From assembly GCA_964651435.1 (NCBI GenBank), contig CAZYVU010000006.1:26627-90626 (forward strand): a stretch of 64,000 bases of DNA. Reading direction: 5' to 3'. Both the position numbers and the translations under genes were made by a program. Each line of letters begins with the position of its first letter. Position 1 is the stretch's first letter. Shown one piece after another: positions 43,532 to 51,663 of this stretch. A model generated the notes under the pieces. It saw nothing but the letters and a program-made list of their open reading frames with translations, searched no databases and was not told the DNA's origin. This stretch comes from CAZYVU01 sp964651435 (GTDB lineage: Bacteria > Desulfobacterota > Syntrophorhabdia > Syntrophorhabdales > CAYQXL01).

Positions 43532-43621
43532 GCCGCTGTGGCTTATACCTTCGGCCAAATGTAACCCGCTTCCGGAGGCATAGTCAACAGAAGCTTCGGG
43601 CACCTGCGGTCACGCGGTCGC

Positions 43622-44398
43622 TTAGCCCGCAAGGTCCTCCACATCGGCAATGCTTTCGAGGACGTAGTGGGGATGCCAGGACGACTTCCCCAGCGCCTCG
43701 GCCGTCGTCACGCCCGTCATGACAAGGGCGGCCTTCATGCCCGCCTCAAGGGCCATGCGTATGTCCGTCTCCAGGCGGTCCCCCACGAGAAGACACTCAT
43801 GGGCCCTCAAACCGATGGCGTCCAAAATCATCTCGGCGGCCAGAGGCGAGGGTTTGCCCGCAATGACCTCAACGGGCCTCTCCGTCACCGCTTCAATCGC
43901 CGCAATGACGGCTGCGCAGTCAGGAAGCTCACCCTCGGCAAAGGGGCAGGTCCTATCGGGATTGGTGGCGACAAAATGGGCACCGCTTCTGATGGCCCGA
44001 AAGGCAATGAGCAGCTTCCCGTAATCGAAGGTCCGGTCAAAGGATGCGATTACATAGTCGATCCGGCCGGGGTCGTCGGTGATCGTAAAGCCGTTCGCTG
44101 CCAGCTCGGCGATCATTGGCGGCTCGGCGATCGGAAAAACCCTGGCCCCCGGCGCCGTCTTCCGGAGGTAACGCAGGAGGACGAAGGTCGAGTTGATCAC
44201 GTCATCAGGCGCCGTCGGAATGCCGAGCCGGGTCAGCTTGGCAGCGTATTCATCCCGGCCCTGAAGGGGCTTATTGGACAAAAAGACAACCTTTCTACCC
44301 ATCTTTCGCAGGACCCGGACGACGCGTTCGGCGCCGGCGATGAGATGATCCCCCAGGTACACGGTGCCATCGAGGTCGAAAATGAACCCCTTGAACAT
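43622..44398 (-). CDS. HAD-IIA family phosphatase (NagD/PNPase type)
   Basis: 258 residues. Motif I FIFDLDGTVYLGD (Asp8 nucleophile, Asp10), motif II FLSNKPLQGR, a C2-type cap in the middle, Lys in IAGKPSPLAA and motif IV LLVGDRLETDI. The start codon follows the stop of the ABC permease gene directly (TAAATG), so it belongs to the importer operon. Family members dephosphorylate nucleotides, sugar phosphates or glycerol phosphates. The location suggests it acts on what the importer brings in, which would then be a phosphorylated compound; this is inference. Confidence 0.88.
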   Translation of the reverse strand: MFKGFIFDLDGTVYLGDHLIAGAERVVRVLRKMGRKVVFLSNKPLQGRDEYAAKLTRLGIPTAPDDVINSTFVLLRYLRKTAPGARVFPIAEPPMIAELAANGFTITDDPGRIDYVIASFDRTFDYGKLLIAFRAIRSGAHFVATNPDRTCPFAEGELPDCAAVIAAIEAVTERPVEVIAGKPSPLAAEMILDAIGLRAHECLLVGDRLETDIRMALEAGMKAALVMTGVTTAEALGKSSWHPHYVLESIADVEDLAG

Positions 44399-46054
44399 TT
44401 AGCCGAATACTCCTCCCATTCGGGACCCGGCAAGCCGGTTTATGATGAAGAGGCAGGCGGCGCCGAGAATGATGAGGATGAACCCCAAGGCGGCCGCCTC
44501 GTTTACCGATCCGCCTATATAGAAGTTAAAGATGCCCACCGTCATCATCTCATGACCGGGCACAACGAGGAGGAGGGTGGCCGAAGCTTCCTGCAAAGCC
44601 AAGATAAAGGAATAGAGCGATCCCGTTAGCACTCCCTTCCAGATGAGCGGCAGCGTCACATCCCGAAAGGTTTTCAGCTTGCTTGCCCCGACGCTTTCGG
44701 CCGCCTCTTCGAAGGACCTGTGGACGATGAGGAGCGACGAGAACGTTCCGCGGACCGTGTAGGGCAGCCGCCGCACGCCGAGGACGATGGGGATGACGAC
44801 CCAGAGGCCGATAAGGGGAATGCCGACGAAGGGAAAGGGTTGGCGGAAGGCGCGCATGTAGGCGATGCCGATCCCCGTGCCCGGCAGGGCCAGGATGAGC
44901 GTCGTCAACGAGTCAAGGACCTCCCTGCCCGGCAGTCTGGTCCGCGACATGACCCAGGCCACGGGGACGCCGACGGCAATGCAGAGCAGCACGGAGATGC
45001 CCGAGTAGAGCAGGCTGTTGAGAATGAACTTGGGCGTTTCCACGGCAACCCGCTCAAAGTATTGGAGTGTGTACTTGACGGGTATAGGTGTGAGGGCCCA
45101 CCCCTTGCCGAAGGAATCCAGCGCAATCCCGAAATAGGGGATAAAGGCAAAAAGGAGAACGAGCGTCAGAAAGGCAAGGGCACCGACCTGCGACAGCGGC
45201 GACATTCTTTTTCGTTCTATCTGCGTGTAGGACAGCGCGCTGTAATCCTTTATTGCTACATACCTTTTGGCGATAAGCAAGAAAAGGATGGCAAGGATCA
45301 CCATCATGGCGGAGATCACGATGCCCATCTTAAAGAGCCGTCGGTCAACGAACTGGACGATGTTGAGGTAGGCCTGCGAGGCGAGAAGGTCGTCGACGCC
45401 GACGACGAGAGGTGTGGCAAAGTCGGCAAAGGTCCAGATAAAAACAAGCAGGGCACCCGTCACGTACCCGGGCGTTGTGAGCGGGAAGGTGATGTCCTTA
45501 AACTTCCTCAGGCCCCTTGACCCAACGCTCTCGGCCGCCTCGTCGAGGGAGGGGGAAATCTTCCCCATGGCGTCTACAATGGAGAGGGTCATGAGCGGGA
45601 AGAGGTGGAGGGTCTCCACGAGGAGCACCCCGTGCACCCCGTACATGAAGTTGATGGGCTGCTGAAAGCCCAGGTAATCCTGGAGGATGACGTTGACCGT
45701 CCCGGCACGCCCCAGGATGAACACAAAGCCCATGACGCCCACAAGCGGCGGCATGATCATGGGGATAATGGTGAGGTAGGAGAAAAGCCTTCTTCCCGGA
45801 AAATCGTACCTGAGCAGCAGAAAGGCAATGGCGATACCGATAACGGATGTGGTGACGACGGTCCCCATGCCGAGCAGGATGGAGTTGACGAGGGAGCGCA
45901 GATAAAAGGCGTCGGTAAAAAAGGAATAGAAATTGGCGAAGGTAAAAATGCCGTCGTCGGTCGTAAAGCTGTCGTAAAAGAGCCTGACGAGGGGGTAGAT
46001 GAGGAAAACGATGAAAAATGCCCACAGGGCGGCATAGCCTGCAAGGCCGCTCAA
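44399..46054 (-). CDS. ABC importer permease, two fused membrane units (FbpB/PotB-PotC-like)
   Basis: 551 residues from TTG 46054. There is no in-frame ATG, the frame stays open upstream through a Lys-rich stretch, and the true start may be a rarer codon about 16 residues earlier. Twelve TM helices in two halves, each with an EAA loop that contacts the ATPase: EAAESVGSRGLRKFKDITFP and EAAESVGASKLKTFRDVTLP. The duplicated form is typical of iron(III)-type and some organophosphate importers. Between the ATPase gene (46096) and the phosphatase gene (44398). Confidence 0.9.
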   Translation of the reverse strand: MSGLAGYAALWAFFIVFLIYPLVRLFYDSFTTDDGIFTFANFYSFFTDAFYLRSLVNSILLGMGTVVTTSVIGIAIAFLLLRYDFPGRRLFSYLTIIPMIMPPLVGVMGFVFILGRAGTVNVILQDYLGFQQPINFMYGVHGVLLVETLHLFPLMTLSIVDAMGKISPSLDEAAESVGSRGLRKFKDITFPLTTPGYVTGALLVFIWTFADFATPLVVGVDDLLASQAYLNIVQFVDRRLFKMGIVISAMMVILAILFLLIAKRYVAIKDYSALSYTQIERKRMSPLSQVGALAFLTLVLLFAFIPYFGIALDSFGKGWALTPIPVKYTLQYFERVAVETPKFILNSLLYSGISVLLCIAVGVPVAWVMSRTRLPGREVLDSLTTLILALPGTGIGIAYMRAFRQPFPFVGIPLIGLWVVIPIVLGVRRLPYTVRGTFSSLLIVHRSFEEAAESVGASKLKTFRDVTLPLIWKGVLTGSLYSFILALQEASATLLLVVPGHEMMTVGIFNFYIGGSVNEAAALGFILIILGAACLFIINRLAGSRMGGVFG

Positions 46055-46095
46055 GGGAACATCTTTCCAGGCCGCTGATTTGTTGTCCTTCTTTT

Positions 46096-47178
46096 TCAGA
46101 TTGGGATCCCCAGGGTTATTTGGATTGGGAACCGCACGCCGACCCTTTCGTCAACAGGGTATGGGCGCTGGTTCCATGGGTTCTGCACGTCAACCCTAAA
46201 GATCGTCTCCGCGTCGAGCTCGATGTCGTACCGAATGGTATTGCCGATGTAGGATGCAAAGCTGACCCTGCCGGCGATCATGTTCATGCCCTCGGGAACA
46301 GCCTCGCCGACAGGACAGATGGCGGCCGTCTCCGGGCGGACCGAGACCTTGCAACCGTCACCGGGCCCGAAACCGGTTTCATGGAGGCAGGTTATGGATC
46401 CGAACGGAGTCTCCACAACCATCCGCCCCGTTGTCTTGTCGATCTCCCGCACCTTGGCGGCAATCAGATTGTTGACGCCGATGAAATCGGCAACAAAGGA
46501 GTTTTGCGGCCTCTCGTAGAGATCGCGGGGTGCACCTATCTGCCGCACCTTTCCGTGGTCGAGAACGGCTATGCGGTCCGAAATGGTAAGGGCCTCCTCC
46601 TGGTCATGGGTCACATAGACAGAGGTAATGCCCAGCTCCTTCTGAAGCTTTCTGATTTCGGCACGAACCTGTTGGCGTATCTTGGCATCGAGGTTCGACA
46701 GGGGCTCGTCAAGCAAGAGTACATCAGGGTTAAGCACCAGGGCCCTGGCCAGGGCGACCCTCTGCTGCTGGCCGCCGGAGAGCTGGCCCGGATACCGCTT
46801 TTCCAGCCCCGTCAGGTTGACCATGGAAAAGATCCGCCCCACCCTCGTCGATATATCGCTCTTGGGGGCCTTCTTGAGCTTGAGGCCGTAGGCCACGTTC
46901 TCGAAGATGGTCATGTGCGGCCAAAGCGCATAGTTCTGAAAGACCATCCCGATGTTGCGCTGGTATGGCGGTATGGCCGAGACCTCTTTCTCTCCGAAAT
47001 AGATCTCTCCGCGGTCGGGCCGGTGAAATCCGCCGATGAGCCTCAGAATCGTCGTCTTTCCGCATCCCGACGGGCCGAGCAGCGTGAAAAGCTCTCCGTC
47101 CTCAATGTCGAGAGACACGCGGCTCACCGCTTCAAGGGTGCCGAACCTTTTGACGGCGTCCTTCAGGTGAATGCGCAT
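46096..47178 (-). CDS. ABC importer ATP-binding protein (FbpC/PotA type)
   Basis: 360 residues. Walker A LLGPSGCGKTTILRLIGG (about 34-51), Q-loop VFQNYALWPHMT, signature LSGGQQQRVALARAL, Walker B VLLLDEPLSNLDA, switch His in YVTHDQEEA, then a C-terminal TOBE domain (about 240-350, VSVRPETAAICP). It powers the import system with the permease just downstream and the binding protein just upstream (4-bp gap). Confidence 0.96.
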   Translation of the reverse strand: MRIHLKDAVKRFGTLEAVSRVSLDIEDGELFTLLGPSGCGKTTILRLIGGFHRPDRGEIYFGEKEVSAIPPYQRNIGMVFQNYALWPHMTIFENVAYGLKLKKAPKSDISTRVGRIFSMVNLTGLEKRYPGQLSGGQQQRVALARALVLNPDVLLLDEPLSNLDAKIRQQVRAEIRKLQKELGITSVYVTHDQEEALTISDRIAVLDHGKVRQIGAPRDLYERPQNSFVADFIGVNNLIAAKVREIDKTTGRMVVETPFGSITCLHETGFGPGDGCKVSVRPETAAICPVGEAVPEGMNMIAGRVSFASYIGNTIRYDIELDAETIFRVDVQNPWNQRPYPVDERVGVRFPIQITLGIPI

Positions 47179-47182
47179 GCCC

Positions 47183-48307
47183 TTACTTCTTTATAATATC
47201 CTTATGTTTTTCCGCTATTTCCTTGCGGAAGTAAGCGTTCACGTCCTCTATCCTCTTTTTCTTGCCTGCAACATCGTCATCGTAAACGTTCCCCACGGGA
47301 ACGTCGAAAAAGGATCTCATGCCGCCGGTGAAGGCCACCGCCTTTTCCTGATTGGAGCCGGGAGGCCCCTGGACCTTGTACTTGGGCGTAATGGGGTAGA
47401 CCCCCATGGAGGAGACGAGCCTCTGGCCTTCTTCGCTCAGCATGAACTCGATGAACGCATGGCCCGCCTTGGGATGAGGTGCGCCCTTGAGCACAGCCAT
47501 TGGCTCAGGCGTCACGTAGGCATTTTTTGGAAAAACGTACTTCACATCGTAGCCGTTCAAGACCTCGGCAAAGGCCATGTAGCTCGGGACGGCGAACCCG
47601 ACGGCAAATTCACCCTTTGCCACAACGTTAGGCACATCACGGGACCTCGCCGTAAAGATACCCGTATTGGCAGCAAGCCTCCTCAGCCAATCCCAGCCCT
47701 TTTCCCAACCGTAGGTCTGGAGGATCACCTCGTAAGAGGCATGGCTGCTGCTTGAACGGTCCGGCGTGCATTGGGCTATCTGGCCCTTGAGCTTCGGGTT
47801 AAGAAGGTCGTCCCAGTCCCTTATCTCCACGCCGAGGCGCTTGAGCAGCTTGGGTTGATAAATGATGCCATAGGGCTCCAGCATTGTGCCGACCCAGAAC
47901 CGCTTCGGGTCCTTAAGCGGCAGACCCACCGGCTTGCCTATCTCGGCAGGTATCTCGTTCCACATCTTGTCCGGAACCTGGAGCTTATCCAGGAGCCCTT
48001 CCCGGGCAAGGTTATCAAAGAGTGTGCCCTCTCCTCCCCAAAAGACATCGGCCCGCGGCCTTCCTTTCCATTCAAGGATCTGCCCGTAGGCCACCGGGGT
48101 TCCCTGCGGCATGGCGCTTGTTTTTACGTCCACGTTCCATCTCTTCTTCGCGTAGACAGCGAAGGCCTTGAGCACGGGATCGTGGACATCCTTGGAGACA
48201 GGTGTAATGAGATAAAACTCGTTTTCAACGGCCTGCGAAAAACTTGCACCACTAAAGCAGAAGAGGATGGCAACCATCAGTGCCGCGAGAACCGCCAAGC
48301 GTCTCAT
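47183..48307 (-). CDS. extracellular solute-binding protein of the Fe(III)/2-AEP/spermidine superfamily
   Basis: 374 residues, first gene of the importer operon, SD AAGGAGGG. Signal peptide about 1-25 (LAVLAALMVAILFCFSGASFS). Periplasmic-binding fold of the FutA/AfuA type: YLITPVSKDVHDPVLKAF, RPRADVFWGGEG, FWVGTMLEPYGIIYQPKLL, RSRDVPNVVAKGEFAVGF. The clustered Tyr ligands of true iron-binding members are not clearly present, so a non-iron ligand (for example an organophosphate) is possible, in line with the phosphatase in the operon. Confidence 0.88.
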   Translation of the reverse strand: MRRLAVLAALMVAILFCFSGASFSQAVENEFYLITPVSKDVHDPVLKAFAVYAKKRWNVDVKTSAMPQGTPVAYGQILEWKGRPRADVFWGGEGTLFDNLAREGLLDKLQVPDKMWNEIPAEIGKPVGLPLKDPKRFWVGTMLEPYGIIYQPKLLKRLGVEIRDWDDLLNPKLKGQIAQCTPDRSSSSHASYEVILQTYGWEKGWDWLRRLAANTGIFTARSRDVPNVVAKGEFAVGFAVPSYMAFAEVLNGYDVKYVFPKNAYVTPEPMAVLKGAPHPKAGHAFIEFMLSEEGQRLVSSMGVYPITPKYKVQGPPGSNQEKAVAFTGGMRSFFDVPVGNVYDDDVAGKKKRIEDVNAYFRKEIAEKHKDIIKK

Positions 48308-48471
48308 TGCATTTCCCTCCTTAAAAGTATAAGAATATCACATACGTCTATCTTAAAGTAGAATGGTGTGGCGCGTCCATATTTATTATTTGCCGAATTT
48401 GGCTGACTATGACCGGCGAGACATGGTACAGATTCTCTACACCAAAAAATAGCAATAGCAAGGGAGGCCCT

Positions 48472-49488
48472 ATGCCTGACGCAGATCCGACGATTGAAGA
48501 ATGGCGAGAGCTTTACAAAAGGGCGGCGATGCTCAAAGAACTGGGTCCGTGGTTATGGATGGACGACGGGGACCTGTTCGGCGTCGAGGACCCGGAAAGC
48601 GGCGAAATCGGGTACTGTTGCGTAATAGGGGCTCTCGGGGAGGCGCTGGGTCTTATCGTCTACAGGGGGGACAGGGGTTTTTCGGTTTACGACGACCTGC
48701 TCTCGGGGATAATAAACCCCGACGATGAAGACCTTCACGCCCTGCAGCACTGCATCTCCCTCACCTTCGACGACAGGGAGATGCTGGACAAAAAGGACCT
48801 GGGAATTATCAAGACGTTGGGGCTCAAGTTCAGGGGCCGCCAGGAATGGCCCATGTTCAGAAGCCATCTCCCCGGTTTCGTTCCCTGGTACCTAACGGGG
48901 AAAGAGGCGAGATTTATGAGCCTCGCGCTGCGGCAGGTGATGGGCATTGCGGAGAGGCTAAGGGAAACCCCGGACCTGCTCTGCGCCCAGGAAGAGGGCC
49001 GTTACCTGGTGCTGCGCCCTGATGAGAGCGGCGAACACCGGAGAGAGGAGTGGACCACCGTATCGCCGTACCACGAGGATAAGGAGGCCCTCCCCCTTGA
49101 TGAGCTGCGCCTTGCCAGAATCAAAGCAGCCTCACACCGAACCGACGGTAGCTGGGAGGTGGACTTCTTCTTTGCACCCTTTGTCGTTGCCGAGGGCGAG
49201 CGCCCCTTCTTCCCCTATGTGGCACTCTGCACGGATCATACGCGGGGGCTGGTCATCCACTTCTCCATGGCGGCCTTCAGCGAGTCGGACCGGGAGTTTC
49301 AATCCGCCTTCCTGCAGCTTTTCGAGAAAACCAAGGCTTTTCCGAAGACCATCCTCGTCAAGAAAGATGCGGTTATGGATTTCCTGAAGCCCATTGCCAA
49401 CAGTCTCGGATTCACCCTGAAGCGGGTAAAAAACCTAAAGTCTGTGGAGAAGGTCAAGCGGTCGCTGATACGCCACCTGAACCCGTAG
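48472..49488 (+). CDS. hypothetical protein (DUF6930/DUF7309-like)
   Basis: 338 residues from ATG 48472 with AGGGAGG upstream. The N-terminal half has GPWLWMDDGDLFGV, GEIGYCCVIGALGEALGLIVYRG and a helix-rich stretch to about 170. The C-terminal half (EVDFFFAPFVVAEGERPFFP, ending KVKRSLIRHLNP) looks like a second globular domain. Soluble, no signal. The first half recalls the uncharacterised DUF7309/DUF6930 proteins, but this is from memory of the motif. Divergent from the ABC importer operon. Confidence 0.7.
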   Translation: MPDADPTIEEWRELYKRAAMLKELGPWLWMDDGDLFGVEDPESGEIGYCCVIGALGEALGLIVYRGDRGFSVYDDLLSGIINPDDEDLHALQHCISLTFDDREMLDKKDLGIIKTLGLKFRGRQEWPMFRSHLPGFVPWYLTGKEARFMSLALRQVMGIAERLRETPDLLCAQEEGRYLVLRPDESGEHRREEWTTVSPYHEDKEALPLDELRLARIKAASHRTDGSWEVDFFFAPFVVAEGERPFFPYVALCTDHTRGLVIHFSMAAFSESDREFQSAFLQLFEKTKAFPKTILVKKDAVMDFLKPIANSLGFTLKRVKNLKSVEKVKRSLIRHLNP

Positions 49489-49683
49489 ACAGGGACCGCG
49501 CGAAGAGGCCCGGGGGCGAGGCGGAAGGCGGCCTTGCTTCTGACAACGAACCCCTTCTTTTCGCGGAGATAGCCCGCTATTTCAAGAGGCGGCACCTGCC
49601 CCAGGTAGTTTCGGCTCCCCACAAATATCCCTATAGTAGACACGTTCTTCTTCTCCTACCACGGGGCCGAGTATGCTATATTG

Positions 49684-51039
49684 ATGGTCATGGCGCCCCG
49701 CATCATTCCCCGGAAGGAACACCGCATATCGCGAAAGCAGATAAGCCAGAATGCCCTGCGCACGCTTTACAGGCTCCATTCAAAGGGTTATATAGCCCAT
49801 CTGGTAGGGGGCTGCGTCCGCGACCTGCTCCTCGGCCGGACCCCGAAGGACTTTGACATATCGACGAATGCCACGCCCAATCAGATAAAACGGCTTTTCC
49901 GCAACTGCCGGCTTGTGGGCCGGCGCTTCAGGCTGGCGCATCTCCACTTTTCCGATGAAATCCTGGAGGTCTCCACGTTCCGGCGGGACGCCGAACCTTC
50001 CGATGCCGTGGAACCCGAAGCCGTCGGACCGCACCAGCGACCTCCCCACCACATGAAGGATGAGGATGGCATGGTGCTTCGGGACAACCTTTTCGGGACA
50101 CCGGAGGAGGACGCCCTTCGCCGGGATTTTACCATCAATGCTTTTGCCTACAACATTGCCGACCTTTCCGTTATTGACTACTCGACGGGGTTAAGCGACC
50201 TCAGACAGAACCTTATCCGTCCCATCGGCGACCCCGCGGTCCGCTTCACCGAAGATCCCGTCCGAATGCTTCGAGCCGTGCGGTTTGCCGCATCACACGG
50301 CTTCACCATAGAATCATCAGCATGGGAATGCACGCGCACGCTTGCCTCAGCGATCACGCGCGCACGGCCTGCCCGGCTCGCCGAAGAGGTCCAGAAACTC
50401 TTTCTGTCGGGCTGTGCCATGCCGGCCCTCAGCCTTCTGTCGGCAAGCGGTCTGCTGGAGGCCCTTTTCCCCGAGCTGAACCTGTGGATATCGTCGGACA
50501 GCGCGCGGTTAGGGCTGCTTGAAGCAAATCTTGCCTCGCTTGATGAGGCGCACCGAAAGGGCACGCGGCCGTCGATGGCCCTCTTTGTGGCAGCGCTCTT
50601 CGGGCCCAGCCTGGAAGAGGCGGCCCTGGCAGAACACCTTGAGGGTATACCGTACCACCAGTCGCTGGATGGCGCCTGCACCACGGCCATGAAGACGATC
50701 TCGGAGACCGTCACCATCCCCGCCCGGGTCGGCAGTCAACTCCGTGCCATCCTATCCCTCCAGCAGGCGATGCACAAGCGGCCGCCCCGCAGGCCGGCCG
50801 CCACCGCTGCCAAGCCCGAATTCGCCGATGCCCTCGCCTATCTGCGCCTGATAGCCCGCACGAGAATAGAGTTCCAGCCTGTTCTGGAGTGGTGGGAGGC
50901 CTTTATTGCCGGGACCCCCGCCCCTTCCGTCCCCGAGCTTTCAGCGGAGGCGGCCCCTCAGAAGAAAAAGAGGCGGCGGAGGCGGCGCCACCCCCGGCCC
51001 GCCTCAGTGACCGATGATAGCCCGGAACGTTCGCCGTAG
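49684..51039 (+). CDS. pcnB: poly(A) polymerase / PcnB-type nucleotidyltransferase
   Basis: 451 residues from ATG 49684 (ATG 49690 is equally possible; the SD is weak). Class II nucleotidyltransferase: AHLVGGCVRDLLLGRTPKDFDIST supplies the GG/GS-like motif and the catalytic DxD, then EVSTFRRDAE, RRDFTINAFAYN and the helical RNA-binding neck (RFTEDPVRMLRAVRFAASHG). The C-terminus ends in a strongly basic tail (KKKRRRRRRHPRP), as in bacterial PcnB enzymes rather than CCA-adding enzymes. It adds 3' A tails to RNA and promotes decay. Confidence 0.88.
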   Translation: MVMAPRIIPRKEHRISRKQISQNALRTLYRLHSKGYIAHLVGGCVRDLLLGRTPKDFDISTNATPNQIKRLFRNCRLVGRRFRLAHLHFSDEILEVSTFRRDAEPSDAVEPEAVGPHQRPPHHMKDEDGMVLRDNLFGTPEEDALRRDFTINAFAYNIADLSVIDYSTGLSDLRQNLIRPIGDPAVRFTEDPVRMLRAVRFAASHGFTIESSAWECTRTLASAITRARPARLAEEVQKLFLSGCAMPALSLLSASGLLEALFPELNLWISSDSARLGLLEANLASLDEAHRKGTRPSMALFVAALFGPSLEEAALAEHLEGIPYHQSLDGACTTAMKTISETVTIPARVGSQLRAILSLQQAMHKRPPRRPAATAAKPEFADALAYLRLIARTRIEFQPVLEWWEAFIAGTPAPSVPELSAEAAPQKKKRRRRRRHPRPASVTDDSPERSP

Positions 51040-51260
51040 CGTCCGGCAGCCGAACCGTTGCGGTGCGAAGCAGCAAGGGGTCTTCTCCCCCCCTGCCTTA
51101 CTGTCGCCTTGCGGCTCACCCGCATAACGGCTTGCACGGCGAGGGCAATGAACATTTCCAAGCTGAAGGCGTCCTCCAATCTGTTGAAGATACGTACCAG
51201 AATGGTTATGCTGAAAGTAGGGTTTTTCCCGTTTTTCACGGAACGAAAGGAGGCGCCGCA

Positions 51261-51566
51261 ATGAGCTATGTCGTAGGGATAGCGTGGTTTAAGGATGAGG
51301 CTGCGTACCGCAGGGCACTGGAGGTCTTCATTGATCCTCACAACATGCCCGCCACCTTTGGAGATTGGAAGGCCCTTGTCGCAAGGGAATGCGAACTCAT
51401 CAAGGATGCCGGCAATATCGCTCTTCGCGCAGACATCGACCCTGATACATTTGCCGATTGGTGCGTTGCCCATGGATTCAGGGCCGATTCCCAGGGGAGG
51501 ATCGCCTTCGTCAAGCATGTGGAGCTTGAGTACGAGAAAACCGGCAAGGGAACGTTCATTGAGTGA
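51261..51566 (+). CDS. small hypothetical protein (101 aa), with decayed copies elsewhere in the window
   Basis: 101 residues from ATG 51261, with AAAGGAGG upstream. Soluble alpha/beta protein (YVVGIAWFKDEAAYRRALEVF ... FADWCVAHGF ... RIAFVKHVELEYEKTGKGTF). No family recognised; the N-terminal WFKDEAAYRRALEV hints at a small ferredoxin-like or antibiotic-monooxygenase-like fold, unproved. The 3' end of this gene recurs as broken pieces at about 57566-57615 and 59441-59500. Confidence 0.7.
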   Translation: MSYVVGIAWFKDEAAYRRALEVFIDPHNMPATFGDWKALVARECELIKDAGNIALRADIDPDTFADWCVAHGFRADSQGRIAFVKHVELEYEKTGKGTFIE

Positions 51567-51663
51567 AGATAGGCAATGAACTATCCATGAGCCGCCGTCA
51601 GGTACGATTGACCGTGCGGCCTATTCACGGCTTCTTGCAGGAAAAAAAGGGAGGGATTGTGTC

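Noticed and set aside
49299..49643. Minus-strand frame beginning GTG 49643 (MSTIGIFVGSRNYLG)
   Set aside because: It overlaps the 3' end of the 48472-49488 gene antisense, lacks an SD and matches no family I know.
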